Source: Streptomyces nymphaeiformis (GTDB lineage Bacteria; Actinomycetota; Actinomycetes; Streptomycetales; Streptomycetaceae). From it: DNA of 64,000 nt. The notes below the pieces were generated by a model. That model was not told the DNA's origin. It saw only the letters and a program-made list of their open reading frames with translations, and did no database searches. Of the stretch, positions 9,062-17,786 are shown piece by piece. Within the stretch, counting starts at the first letter, position 1. Every line of letters starts with the position of its first letter. The translations under genes and the position numbers were made by a program. The stretch is from the NCBI RefSeq assembly GCF_014203895.1, contig NZ_JACHJY010000001.1, positions 1,178,001 to 1,242,000 on the forward strand, given 5' to 3'.

Positions 9062-9991
9062 TCACGCCCAGTCCCAGTCGATCCCCAGGATCCCCGGGCG
9101 CACCCCCTGCTCCACGAGGTGCACCGTGCGGTGCCGGCCGCTCAGGGTCAGCTCCGCACGGCCGCCCCGCGGCGCGCCCGCCGAGGCCTGCGCGAACCTC
9201 CGGCACCGCACCGGGAGCGCCGCCTCGTCGAAGCGGACCTGGAGCGCGTACAGCCCGCCGGCGAAGCTGAACCCGCGCACGTACTCCCCGCTCGGGCCCG
9301 CCGTACCGTCCTCGAAGCCGTACGAGAACAGGTACGTGTCCCCGGCCCGCAGCCGCGCGTCGAAGAGCAGCTCCGCGACCAGCACGCCCGTCCCCGCGTG
9401 CCACCGCACCCGCCCCGTCCGGCAGTTCTCCACCGCCCGCACCTCCACCCGGGACGGGTCGCAGCCGGGGTCGCCGTGGTGGATGGCGAGGTAGCGGTCC
9501 ACGCCGTCCCGGTGCGCCCGCACCACGTGCTGCGACTCGCGCCCCACCAGCTCCCGCGCCGCCCCGATCCGTACCCGCTCCTGGTGCCCCACCGTGTGCA
9601 GCCCGCCGTCCGTCGGGGACTCGAGCTCCGCGAGCAGCTCCTCGACCGAGCCCGAGGCCTCCACCAGCGAGCGGTACGAGCGGGCCGCCGGGCGCTCCAC
9701 CTCGGAGCGGGCGGCCGCGTCCCCCGTCAGGAGCCGCAGCAGTGAGTTCCCCGGCAGCTGGAGCACGTCCTCCAGGGCCCGGACGGCCTTCAGGGACTCC
9801 GGCCGCTGCGGACGCCTGGCGCCCTGCTGCCAGTAGCTCAGACTCGTCACCCCGACCCTGACGCCCCGGTGCGCCAGATGGTGCTGGACCCGCTGGAGCG
9901 GCAGCCCGCGCACGGCCAGCGCGGTGCGCAGCGCCAGATGGAAGGGGCCGGTCTGCAGCAGCTGCGTCAGATCCGCCTCGGTGTGGCTCAC
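9062..9991 (-). CDS. Helix-turn-helix (XRE-like) transcriptional regulator
   Basis: 309 residues. The first about 85 residues read like a Cro/C1-type helix-turn-helix: LALRTALAVRGLPLQRVQHHL followed by VGVTSLSYWQQGARRP and VRALEDVLQLPGNSLLRLL. The remaining about 200 residues are a domain I do not recognise, rich in short beta-like segments (TYLFSYGFEDG, GLYALQVRFDE). The GTG start at 9991 has GAGGAG upstream; the open frame continues 69 codons further but into promoter-like DNA. It is divergent from the secreted protease operon at 10222, and a perfect palindrome lies 13 nt before its start, so local control or autoregulation is likely. Ligand unknown. Confidence 0.75.
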   Translation of the reverse strand: MSHTEADLTQLLQTGPFHLALRTALAVRGLPLQRVQHHLAHRGVRVGVTSLSYWQQGARRPQRPESLKAVRALEDVLQLPGNSLLRLLTGDAAARSEVERPAARSYRSLVEASGSVEELLAELESPTDGGLHTVGHQERVRIGAARELVGRESQHVVRAHRDGVDRYLAIHHGDPGCDPSRVEVRAVENCRTGRVRWHAGTGVLVAELLFDARLRAGDTYLFSYGFEDGTAGPSGEYVRGFSFAGGLYALQVRFDEAALPVRCRRFAQASAGAPRGGRAELTLSGRHRTVHLVEQGVRPGILGIDWDWA

Positions 9992-10003
9992 GAGGACTCC
10001 TCG

Positions 10004-10015
10004 GTGAACGTTCAC
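10004..10015. promoter_or_regulatory. Palindrome GTGAACGTTCAC
   Basis: Perfect 12-bp palindrome just upstream of the HTH gene start. GTTCAC half sites recur at 10076 and 10096 in the same 230-bp divergent region. Candidate operator for the HTH protein. Confidence 0.45.
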
Positions 10016-10075
10016 GACGGGGGCACGGACCGTCGCGCCGCGAGGGGTGGGCGGGCTGGTGGGCCGTGGGAGTCC

Positions 10076-10101
10076 GTTCACACCCGGGTCACACCGTTCA
10101 C
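10076..10101 (+). promoter_or_regulatory. PHO-box-like direct repeats
   Basis: Two adjacent 11-nt units, GTTCACACCCG and GGTCACACCGT, then another GTTCAC at 10096. They resemble the Streptomyces PhoP direct-repeat unit (G-G/T-TCA-YYY-R-G/C-G). The box ends about 30 bp before a candidate -35 for the protease gene. Confidence 0.4.
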
Positions 10102-10130
10102 AGTCCGATGTCACCCCGCATTGAAGCGTG

Positions 10131-10159
10131 TTGACCCGGTCCGGACAACGGAAGATGCT
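10131..10159 (+). promoter_or_regulatory. Candidate promoter of the secreted protease operon
   Basis: TTGACC (10131-10136), a 17-bp spacer and GATGCT (10154-10159), 62 bp upstream of the protease ATG. Confidence 0.45.
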
Positions 10160-10221
10160 CCTGACCAGCGTCCGGACGCGCTCCTCCACCCCCCTCATCC
10201 CCAGCTCCTGGGAGGAACGCG

Positions 10222-10815
10222 ATGCGCAGAAGAAAGCTGAACCTCGCGGTGCTCGCCGCGGCCGCCGTCTTCCTCGTCCCCGCCACGTCGGCGTCCGCCG
10301 CGCCCGCGCCGGTCGGTGAGGACGTCTCCGTCCTCGGCTCCAAGCGCCTGAACATCACCATGCAGGCCCAGCAGAAGACCAACTGGTGCTGGGCGGGGAG
10401 CGGCAACACCATCGCCACCTGGTACGGGCGGAACTACAGCCAGAACCAGTTCTGCAACGCCGCCTTCAACCGTCAGCAGGGCTACGACTGCCCCAACTGG
10501 CAGGCCACGCTCGGCAACGTCCAGACCGGACTGAGCTGGGCCGGCATCAGCCCCGGCTCGTACGTCGACGGCTGGCTGCGCTACTCCACCGTCCAGACCG
10601 AGATCAACGCGAACCGGCCCGTCGAGACGCGGATCCAATGGTCGAGCGGCGGCGGCCACATGCACGTGATCTACGGCTACGACGACGCGAACAGCTGGGT
10701 CTACTGGGGCGACCCCTGGCCCTCCAGCGACCGCTACAACTGGGCCTCCCACGCCTGGTACGTCGACAACGGGTCCTTCTCCTGGACCCACTCGCTCTAC
10801 CGGATCGGGGCGTGA
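10222..10815 (+). CDS. Secreted papain-like cysteine protease (AvrRpt2/C70-like)
   Basis: 197 residues. A Sec signal peptide (RRRK, hydrophobic core, cleavage near TSASA-AP at 26) precedes a small papain-fold domain. The nucleophile is probably Cys56 in TNWCWAGSG, with His146 or His148 in GGGHMHVIYGYD and Asp164 in YWGDPW completing the triad. Cys78 and Cys90 could form a disulfide in the secreted protein. The size and motifs fit the AvrRpt2-type (C70) family and related C39-like proteases. GGAGG lies 6 nt before the ATG. The next gene overlaps the stop by 4 nt (GTGA), so the two are translationally coupled. The natural substrate is unknown. Confidence 0.85.
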   Translation: MRRRKLNLAVLAAAAVFLVPATSASAAPAPVGEDVSVLGSKRLNITMQAQQKTNWCWAGSGNTIATWYGRNYSQNQFCNAAFNRQQGYDCPNWQATLGNVQTGLSWAGISPGSYVDGWLRYSTVQTEINANRPVETRIQWSSGGGHMHVIYGYDDANSWVYWGDPWPSSDRYNWASHAWYVDNGSFSWTHSLYRIGA

Positions 10816-11558
10816 CGACGATGAACGCACGAGCCACGGCCGCGGGTCTCCTCGCGGTGGCGTTCACGGTCCTCGGGGTGGTCCCGGCGGACGCCGCCGA
10901 GGGCCTGCCGTCCGCGCCGACCCCCGAACAGGCAGCCTCCGCGCCGGGGACGCTGGACACCCTGTCCCGGTTCTTCGCCCGCGACGGGGCCCTCACCCGC
11001 GGCGCGGCCGCGCCGCGCGTCGACGGCGCCTCCGTCCCCGTGCGCGTCCTCTCCCCGGACTTCGTCGCCGGGAAGCCCGGCGCTCCCGTCGCCCGCGTCG
11101 AGTTCCGCGCCAGCAGGGCCGTGGCGTCGGACGGGCAGAAGGCCTCGCTGTGGACAGTGAAGCAGCCGGGCGGCGGCTGGCAGGTGGTCAACATCGCCAC
11201 CGGCGACGACGAGATCCGCTACGCCGAACTCGGCCACGGCTTCGTCTTCCGCGAGCCGCAGATCGACGCGTGGTACGTCCTTCGGGGTGCGAAGGTGCTG
11301 CCGCTGGACGAGGACGCGGTACGGGCCGTGGGGCGGGGCGGGACGAGCCTCGCGGCCTATCGGGAGCGGGTGGTACGGGCGTACGGCGACAAGCTGCCGG
11401 GGTCGTCTTACGCGCGGCGGGGGGTGGCGGGGGGCTACGACGAGCCCGCGCCCCGGGAGACGCCGGCGGTCGCGGCGGTGGGTGTTGGTGCGGGGCTGGC
11501 CCTCGCCCTGACGGCCGCGCTGACGCTCCGCCGCCGACGCGGGACCCGACGCCCCTGA
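10812..11558 (+). CDS. Exported membrane-anchored protein, protease partner
   Basis: 248 residues, family not recognised. It has an N-terminal signal peptide (cleavage near ADAAE) and ends with a hydrophobic helix (VAAVGVGAGLALALTAALTL) followed by RRRRGTRRP, a layout that puts the body outside the membrane and the basic tail inside. The body includes short beta-like stretches (SLWTVKQPGGGWQVVNIATG, WYVLRGAKVLPLDED). The GTG at 10812 overlaps the protease stop in a GTGA, the usual sign of coupling; an ATG at 10821 is the alternative start. Being coupled to the protease, it may be its membrane receptor, inhibitor or substrate. That is inference only. Confidence 0.75.
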   Translation: MTTMNARATAAGLLAVAFTVLGVVPADAAEGLPSAPTPEQAASAPGTLDTLSRFFARDGALTRGAAAPRVDGASVPVRVLSPDFVAGKPGAPVARVEFRASRAVASDGQKASLWTVKQPGGGWQVVNIATGDDEIRYAELGHGFVFREPQIDAWYVLRGAKVLPLDEDAVRAVGRGGTSLAAYRERVVRAYGDKLPGSSYARRGVAGGYDEPAPRETPAVAAVGVGAGLALALTAALTLRRRRGTRRP

Positions 11559-11564
11559 ACCTGT

Positions 11565-11848
11565 TGTGGGCCCGCGCCCCGCCCGTTGTGGGCAATCGTT
11601 CCGACGGGGCGGAACGGGTGGGCACAACGGAACGGCGCCCTTGCCGGCGCCAGAGGCTCCCGAGCCTGGACCCGCACCGCGTGGTGCGCCGCACTGGTGG
11701 TGCGGGTCCAGGCGCGGAACGCGGAGGCGCCGCTGAGGGCGCCGTCCCGTGTGCCCACCCTCCCCCGAGCTCTCGGCTTCGCTCGAGCAGGGGGGACCCC
11801 CTCGCCCTGCGGGACGATTGCCCACACGGCGCGGGGCGCGGGCCCACA
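11565..11848. repeat. Large nested inverted repeat (about 285 bp, MITE-like)
   Basis: This fills the gap between convergent genes. The ends are an 18-bp perfect inverted repeat (TGTGGGCCCGCGCCCCGC at 11565-11582 and its complement at 11831-11848). Inside, both arms continue with a matched TGTGGGCAATCG block and end at GGCGCCC. The right arm carries an extra C-rich/G-rich imperfect hairpin (about 11760-11800). The centre holds a second perfect 14-bp inverted repeat (11665-11678 with 11699-11712). I recall similar CCCCGAGC...GAGCAGGGG blocks between genes across Streptomyces. No coding capacity. It probably also ends transcription of both flanking genes. Confidence 0.85.
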
Positions 11849-11858
11849 CGGGCGCGGG

Positions 11859-12611
11859 TCAGCGGGCCAGGTAGCCGCCGTCCACCGGGAGGATCGCGCC
11901 CGTGATGAACGACGCCTCGTCCGACGCCAGGAACAGGATCGCCGACGCCACCTCCTCCGGTGCGCCGAAGCGGCCCATCGGGTGGGCGCGGACGATCTCC
12001 GTGAGGTACTCCGGGCCGCCCGGCTCCACGCGCGCCGCGGCGACGCGTTCGGTCTCGATGGTGCCGGGGGCGACCGCGTTGACGCGGATGCCGTGCTCCG
12101 CCCACTCCACCGCCAGGTGCTTCGTCAGGCCGGTCGCGACGAACTTCGCCGGGCCGTACACCGCCTGCCTCGCCTGGCCGGCCAGGCCGGAGATCGACGA
12201 GGTGCACACGATGGCCCCGCCGCCCGAGACGAGCATGGCCTCGATCGCGTACTTGCAGGTCAGGAACATGCCCCGGCCGTCGACGGCCATCACCTGGTCG
12301 AAGTCCGCGGCCTCCGCCTCGGTGACGGAGAGCAGCGGGATCACTCCCGCGTTCGCCACCAGGACGTCCAGCCACCCGAAGCGTTCCACGGCCGTGTCGA
12401 TCATCCGGCGGGCGTCCTGTTCGACGGAGACGTCGCCGACCACCGGGATCACCCCCTTCAGCGTCGCGAGGCGGTCGCCGTCCACGTCCGCCGCCACCAC
12501 CCGCGCCCCCTCCCTGAGGAAGCGCTCCGCCGTCGCCCGCCCGATTCCGCTCGCCGCGCCGGTGATCACGCACACCCGGTCCGCCAGCCGTCCTGAAGTG
12601 TCCTGAGCCAT
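11859..12611 (-). CDS. SDR family NAD(P)-dependent oxidoreductase
   Basis: 250 residues, the size of a classical short-chain dehydrogenase. The nucleotide site TGAASGIG is at 17-24 and AADVD near 40-44; a basic-free loop with Asp after the second strand suggests NAD(H). NAG is at 87-89, and the catalytic Ser is near 139 with Tyr152 and Lys156 (YGPAK). The C-terminal GAILPVDGGYLAR is typical. The substrate is unknown. The ATG at 12611 (MAQDTSGRLADRVCVITG) is preferred over 20 extra codons upstream, which run into the uvrC leader. It is divergent from uvrC with 58 bp between starts. Confidence 0.92.
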   Translation of the reverse strand: MAQDTSGRLADRVCVITGAASGIGRATAERFLREGARVVAADVDGDRLATLKGVIPVVGDVSVEQDARRMIDTAVERFGWLDVLVANAGVIPLLSVTEAEAADFDQVMAVDGRGMFLTCKYAIEAMLVSGGGAIVCTSSISGLAGQARQAVYGPAKFVATGLTKHLAVEWAEHGIRVNAVAPGTIETERVAAARVEPGGPEYLTEIVRAHPMGRFGAPEEVASAILFLASDEASFITGAILPVDGGYLAR

Positions 12612-12669
12612 GTCAGGCCAACGAGCGCGCCCGCCCTGAGTGTCGGTCCCCGCCAGTAGGGTGGGGAGC

Positions 12670-14658
12670 ATGGCAGACCCCTCCAGCTACCGCCCCAAGC
12701 CGGGGCAGATCCCCGACTCCCCGGGGGTCTACAAGTTCCGCGACGAGCACCGCCGGGTGATCTACGTGGGGAAGGCGAAGTCCCTGCGTCAGCGGCTGGC
12801 GAACTACTTCCAGCCGCTCACGAGCCTGCACCCGCGCACGGCCACCATGGTGACGACGGCCGCGTCCGTGGAGTGGACCGTGGTGTCCACCGAGGTCGAG
12901 GCGCTGCAGCTGGAGTACTCCTGGATCAAGGAGTTCGATCCCCGGTTCAACGTGAAGTACCGGGACGACAAGAGCTATCCGTACCTCGCCGTCACCATGA
13001 ACGAGGAGTTTCCGCGCGTCCAGGTCATGCGCGGGCACAAGAAGAAGGGCGTGCGCTACTTCGGGCCGTACGCGCACGCGTGGGCGATCCGCGAGACCGT
13101 CGACCTGATGCTGCGGGTGTTCCCGGTGCGGACCTGTTCGGCGGGCGTCTTCCGGAACGCCGCGTCGGCCGGTCGGCCTTGCCTCCTCGGCTACATCGGG
13201 AAGTGCTCCGCGCCCTGCGTCGGCCGGGTCACGCCGGAGGAGCACCGCGAACTGGCCGACGACTTCTGCGACTTCATGGCCGGCCGCACCGGCACGTACA
13301 TCCGCCGGCTCGAGAAGCAGATGATGATCGCGGCCGAGGACATGGAGTACGAGAAGGCCGCCCGGCTCCGTGACGACATAGAGGCCCTGCGCCGGGCCAT
13401 GGAGAAGAGCGCCGTCGTCCTCGCCGACGCCACCGACGCCGATCTGATCGCCCTCGCCGAGGACGAGCTGGAGGCCGCCGTCCAGATCTTCCACGTGCGC
13501 GGCGGACGCGTCCGCGGCCAGCGCGGCTGGGTCACGGACAAGGTCGAGGCCGTCGACACGGCGGGGCTCGTGGAGCACGCGCTCCAGCAGCTGTACGGCG
13601 AGGAGAGCGGCGAAGCGGTCCCCAAGGAGGTCCTGGTCCCCGCGCTCCCCGAGGACGCGGAGTCCGTCTCCGCCTGGCTGTCCGGCCGCCGCGGGTCCCT
13701 CGTCTCGCTGCGCGTCCCGCAGCGCGGCGACAAGAAGGACCTGATGGAGACGGTCGCGCGCAACGCGCAGCAGGCGCTCGTGCTGCACAAGACCAAGCGC
13801 GCCAGCGACCTGACCACCCGCTCCCGGGCCCTGGAGGAGATCGCCGAGGCCCTGGACCTGGACTCGGCGCCGCTGCGCATCGAGTGCTTCGACATCTCGC
13901 ACCTCCAGGGCGAGGACGTCGTCGCGTCCATGGTCGTCTTCGAGGACGGGCTGCCCCGCAAGAGCGAGTACCGCCGCTTCCAGATCAAGGGCTTCGAGGG
14001 CCAGGACGACGTCCGGTCCATGCACGAGGTGATCAGCCGCCGCTTCAAGCGCTACCTGGCCGAGAAGGACCGTACGGGGGAGTGGGAACCGGTCGCGGAG
14101 GGCGAGGTCCCGGCGGAGACCCCCGAGGACGACGGGCGGCCCAAGCGGTTCGCGTACCCGCCGCAGCTCGTCGTCGTCGACGGCGGGCAGCCGCAGGTCG
14201 CCGCCGCCCGCCGCGCCCTCGACGAGCTCGGCATCGACGACGTCGCGGTCTGCGGCCTCGCCAAGCGCCTGGAGGAGGTCTGGCTGCCGGGCGACGACGA
14301 CCCGGTGGTGCTGCCCCGCTCCAGCGAGGGCCTCTATCTGCTCCAGCGGGTGCGTGACACGGCTCACGACTTCGCCATCCGCTACCAGCGGTCCAAGCGG
14401 ACGAAACGCATCCGGACCAGCCCTCTCGACGCCGTCCCCGGCCTCGGGGAGTCGCGCAAGCAGGCCTTGATCAAGCATTTCGGCTCGGTGAAGCGGCTGA
14501 AGCAGGCGACAATCGAGCAGATCTGTGAGGTCCCCGGTTTCGGCCGGAAGACCGCGGAGGCGGTCGCCGTGGCCCTGGCCCAGGCGGCCCCCGCCGCACC
14601 CGCCGTGAACACGGCCACAGGAGAGATCATGGAAGACGACGGGGGCACCACCGCATGA
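12670..14658 (+). CDS. uvrC: Excinuclease ABC subunit C
   Basis: 662-residue dual-incision nuclease of nucleotide excision repair, acting with UvrA and UvrB. The GIY-YIG domain is at about 14-95 ([22 protein letters not shown]), with the CxxxC-type cluster region ([24 protein letters not shown]) after it. The UVR motif for UvrB contact is near 205-240, the RNase H-like C-nuclease domain has CFDISHLQG and [10 protein letters not shown], and tandem helix-hairpin-helix motifs ([30 protein letters not shown]) are near the end. ATG at 12670 follows GGTGGGGAGC. It overlaps rapZ by ATGA and heads the uvrC-rapZ-yvcK-whiA operon. Confidence 0.98.
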   Translation: MADPSSYRPKPGQIPDSPGVYKFRDEHRRVIYVGKAKSLRQRLANYFQPLTSLHPRTATMVTTAASVEWTVVSTEVEALQLEYSWIKEFDPRFNVKYRDDKSYPYLAVTMNEEFPRVQVMRGHKKKGVRYFGPYAHAWAIRETVDLMLRVFPVRTCSAGVFRNAASAGRPCLLGYIGKCSAPCVGRVTPEEHRELADDFCDFMAGRTGTYIRRLEKQMMIAAEDMEYEKAARLRDDIEALRRAMEKSAVVLADATDADLIALAEDELEAAVQIFHVRGGRVRGQRGWVTDKVEAVDTAGLVEHALQQLYGEESGEAVPKEVLVPALPEDAESVSAWLSGRRGSLVSLRVPQRGDKKDLMETVARNAQQALVLHKTKRASDLTTRSRALEEIAEALDLDSAPLRIECFDISHLQGEDVVASMVVFEDGLPRKSEYRRFQIKGFEGQDDVRSMHEVISRRFKRYLAEKDRTGEWEPVAEGEVPAETPEDDGRPKRFAYPPQLVVVDGGQPQVAAARRALDELGIDDVAVCGLAKRLEEVWLPGDDDPVVLPRSSEGLYLLQRVRDTAHDFAIRYQRSKRTKRIRTSPLDAVPGLGESRKQALIKHFGSVKRLKQATIEQICEVPGFGRKTAEAVAVALAQAAPAAPAVNTATGEIMEDDGGTTA

Positions 14659-15617
14659 CCGAGCGCCACACGCACCACGAGCACGACCGAGAAGACGGAG
14701 CAGGACACGTGAGTACGGGCACGAAGGAGACCCCCGGCGACAACGGCGCCGAGGCGGCCATTCCCGAGCTGGTGATCATCTCCGGCATGTCCGGAGCCGG
14801 CCGGTCCACCGCGGCGAAGTGTCTGGAGGACCTCGGCTGGTTCGTCGTCGACAACCTGCCGCCCGCGCTGATCCCCACCATGGTGGAGCTCGGCGCCCGC
14901 TCCCAGGGCAACGTCGCCCGGATCGCCGTCGTCGTGGACGTCCGCGGCCGGCAGTTCTTCGACAACCTCAGGGAGTCCCTCGCCGACCTGGACGCCAAGC
15001 AGGTCACCCGGCGGATCGTCTTCCTCGAGTCCTCCGACGAGGCCCTCGTCCGGCGCTTCGAGTCGGTCCGCAGGCCGCACCCCCTCCAGGGCGACGGCCG
15101 CATCACCGACGGCATCGCCGCCGAGCGCGACCTGCTGCGCGAGCTGCGCGGCGACGCCGACCTGGTGATCGACACCTCCAGCCTCAACGTGCACGAGCTG
15201 CGCGCCAAGATGGACGCCCAGTTCGCCGGCGACGAGGAGCCCGAGCTCCGGGCCACCGTGATGTCCTTCGGCTTCAAGTACGGCCTGCCGGTCGACGCCG
15301 ACCTCGTCGTCGACATGCGCTTCCTGCCGAACCCGCACTGGGTCCCCGAGCTGCGCCCCTTCACCGGCCTCAACGAGGAGGTGTCGAACTACGTCTACAA
15401 CCAGCCCGGCGCCAAGGAGTTCCTCGACCGCTACACGGAGCTCCTCCAGCTGATCGCCGCGGGCTACCGCCGCGAGGGCAAGCGGTACGTGACCATCGCC
15501 GTGGGCTGCACCGGAGGCAAGCACCGCTCCGTGGCCACCGCCGAGCGCCTCGCCGCCCGCCTCGCCGCCGAAGGCGTCGAGACCGTCGTCGTCCACCGGG
15601 ACATGGGGCGCGAGTGA
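14655..15617 (+). CDS. rapZ: RapZ family RNase adapter / nucleotide-binding protein
   Basis: 320 residues. Walker [10 protein letters not shown] at 44-52 and the C-terminal [17 protein letters not shown] are RapZ (YvcJ) signatures. In E. coli RapZ directs RNase E to an amino-sugar sRNA, while in Gram-positives the nucleotide-binding protein has a looser role, so the biochemical function here is uncertain. The start ATG overlaps the uvrC stop (ATGA); a GTG at 14709 ([10 protein letters not shown]) is an alternative that drops a His-rich leader. The rapZ-yvcK-whiA order is conserved in Gram-positive bacteria. Confidence 0.95.
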   Translation: MTERHTHHEHDREDGAGHVSTGTKETPGDNGAEAAIPELVIISGMSGAGRSTAAKCLEDLGWFVVDNLPPALIPTMVELGARSQGNVARIAVVVDVRGRQFFDNLRESLADLDAKQVTRRIVFLESSDEALVRRFESVRRPHPLQGDGRITDGIAAERDLLRELRGDADLVIDTSSLNVHELRAKMDAQFAGDEEPELRATVMSFGFKYGLPVDADLVVDMRFLPNPHWVPELRPFTGLNEEVSNYVYNQPGAKEFLDRYTELLQLIAAGYRREGKRYVTIAVGCTGGKHRSVATAERLAARLAAEGVETVVVHRDMGRE

Positions 15618-16639
15618 AGCCGTACCGTCGGCGTGCCTCCACCCTCTCGGTGCGGCGTACGCTCCGCAGGCGCGGCGCCCAGCCCAAGGTGGTCGCGCTC
15701 GGCGGCGGCATGGGCCTGTCGGCCTCCCTCGCCGCGCTCCGCCGGATCACCGGCGACCTCACCGCCGTCGTCACCGTCGCCGACGACGGGGGCTCCAGCG
15801 GCCGGCTCCGGGAGGAGCTCGGCGTGCTGCCCCCGGGCGACCTGCGCAAGGCGCTCGCCGCCCTGTGCGGCGACGACGACTGGGGCCAGACCTGGGCCCG
15901 GGTCATCCAGCACCGCTTCCAGTCCAAGGGCGAGATGGGCGGCCACGCCGTCGGCAACCTGCTGATCGTCGCCCTCTGGGAGCAGCTCGGCGACCCCGTG
16001 CAGGCCCTCGACCTGGTCGGCCGACTGCTCGGCGCCCAGGGCCGGGTGCTGCCCATGTCCGCCGTGCCCCTGGAGCTCCAGGCCCTGGTCAGGGGCCACG
16101 ACCCGGAGCGGCCCGACGACGTGGACACCGTCCGCGGTCAGGCGACCGTGGCGCTCACGCCCGGCGAGGTGCAGTCCGTGCACCTCGTGCCGAACGACCC
16201 GCCGGCCGTGCCCGAGGCGGTCGCGGCGGTCCTGGACGCGGACTGGGTGGTGCTCGGTCCCGGCTCCTGGTTCTCCTCGGTGATCCCGCACCTGCTGGTC
16301 CCCGAGCTCCTCGACGCCCTGGCCGAGACGAAGGCCCGGAAGGTGCTCTCGCTGAACCTCGCGCCGCAGCCCGGAGAAACCGAGGGCTTCTCCCCGCAGC
16401 GTCATTTGGAGGTTTTGGGACGACACGCCCCTAAACTCGCCCTGGACGTGGTGCTGGCCGACGAGGCCGCCGTGCCCGACCGCGAGTCCCTCGCCGATGC
16501 CGCCAAGCGGCTCGGTGCCGCGGTCGAGCTGGCGCCGGTGGCCCGGCCCGACGGCTCCGCGAAGCATGACCCGGAGCTGTTGGCCGCCGCGTACGACCGT
16601 ATTTTTCGGATGCATGGAAGGATCGGCCCATGGCGATGA
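15614..16639 (+). CDS. yvcK: YvcK/GlmR/CofD-like protein
   Basis: 341 residues of the YvcK family, with a Rossmann-like nucleotide site [14 protein letters not shown] near 26-39, [16 protein letters not shown] and [10 protein letters not shown], and [15 protein letters not shown] later. The B. subtilis homologue binds UDP-GlcNAc and steers carbon to the cell wall under gluconeogenic growth. Because CofD (F420 synthesis) is a distant relative, automatic annotation sometimes confuses them; the context with rapZ and whiA settles it. GTG start overlaps the rapZ stop (GTGA), and its 3' end overlaps whiA by 10 nt. Confidence 0.93.
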
Positions 16640-17619
16640 CGGCAGCGGTGAAGGACGAGATCTCCCGGCTTCCCGTCACCCGGACCTGCTGCAGGAAGGC
16701 AGAGGTCTCGTCGATCCTGCGGTTCGCGGGCGGGCTGCACCTGGTGAGCGGCCGCATCGTGATCGAGGCGGAGCTCGACACCGCGATGGCGGCCCGCCGC
16801 CTCAAGCGGGACATCCTGGAGATCTTCGGGCACAGCTCGGAGCTGATCGTGATGGCTCCCGGCGGGCTGCGGCGCGGCTCGCGCTTCGTGGTGCGGGTGG
16901 TGGCCGGAGGCGACCAGCTGGCCCGGCAGACGGGTCTCGTGGACGGCCGCGGCCGCCCCATCCGCGGCCTGCCGCCGCAGGTGGTCTCCGGGGCCACCTG
17001 CGACGCAGAGGCGGCCTGGCGCGGCGCGTTCCTCGCGCACGGCTCGCTGACCGAGCCCGGCCGCTCCTCCTCCCTCGAGGTGACCTGCCCGGGACCGGAG
17101 GCGGCCCTCGCCCTGGTCGGCGCGGCGCGCCGGCTCTCCATCGCGGCGAAGGCCCGCGAGGTACGGGGCGTGGACCGGGTCGTCGTCCGCGACGGCGACG
17201 CGATCGGCGCCCTCCTCACCCGGCTCGGCGCGCACGAGTCGGTGCTGGCCTGGGAGGAGCGGCGGATGCGGCGCGAGGTCCGCGCCACCGCCAACCGCCT
17301 GGCCAACTTCGACGACGCCAACCTGCGCCGCTCGGCCCGCGCGGCCGTCGCCGCCGGGGCCCGGGTGCAGCGCGCCCTGGAGATCCTCGGCGAGGAGGTG
17401 CCCGAGCACCTCGCCGCGGCCGGCCGGCTCCGCATGGAGCACAAGCAGGCGTCCCTGGAGGAGCTGGGCGCGCTCGCCGACCCGCCGCTGACCAAGGACG
17501 CGGTGGCCGGACGGATCCGCCGGCTCCTCGCGATGGCCGACAAGCGGGCTCAGGACCTGGGCATCCCCGGGACCGAGTCCAACCTGACGGAGGAGCTCGA
17601 CGACAGCCTGGTCGGCTGA
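16630..17619 (+). CDS. whiA: Sporulation transcription factor WhiA
   Basis: 329 residues. WhiA is needed with WhiB for aerial-hypha growth arrest and septation in Streptomyces. The N-terminal two thirds is a LAGLIDADG homing-endonuclease-like fold that lost nuclease activity ([29 protein letters not shown]), and the C-terminus is a helix-turn-helix ([27 protein letters not shown]). The protein begins [25 protein letters not shown], including the conserved paired Cys. ATG at 16630 lies inside yvcK; a second ATG is at 16636. A strong terminator follows, so whiA closes the operon. Confidence 0.98.
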
Positions 17620-17658
17620 GCCGTACGGGCGACCCCGTACGGAACCCCGAACTCCGCG

Positions 17659-17693
17659 CTGCCGGTGCCTTTCTGAGGCACCGGCAGCTTTTT
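17659..17693 (+). terminator. Intrinsic terminator after whiA
   Basis: Perfect 12-bp stem CTGCCGGTGCCT / AGGCACCGGCAG with a 5-nt loop and a CTTTTT tail, a textbook rho-independent terminator and the only one in the window with a clear T tract. Confidence 0.92.
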
Positions 17694-17786
17694 CGTGCAC
17701 TCCGCGAGGCACCCTTGACAGTGCCATGAGCGCCCAAGAGCCTGGCGTCTGTTCACCTTCGTGACTGACAACAGCAAGGGGGGCTC

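Noticed and set aside
10004-10015. Rex (redox) box
   Set aside because: Rex sites need TGTGAA-N4-TTCACA; here the halves are 2 bp apart, so the spacing is wrong.
11565-11848. Insertion sequence with a transposase
   Set aside because: No plausible coding frame; under 300 bp; only inverted repeats.
15614-16639. CofD (F420 biosynthesis) for the yvcK gene
   Set aside because: The rapZ-yvcK-whiA context and [11 protein letters not shown] start fit YvcK.
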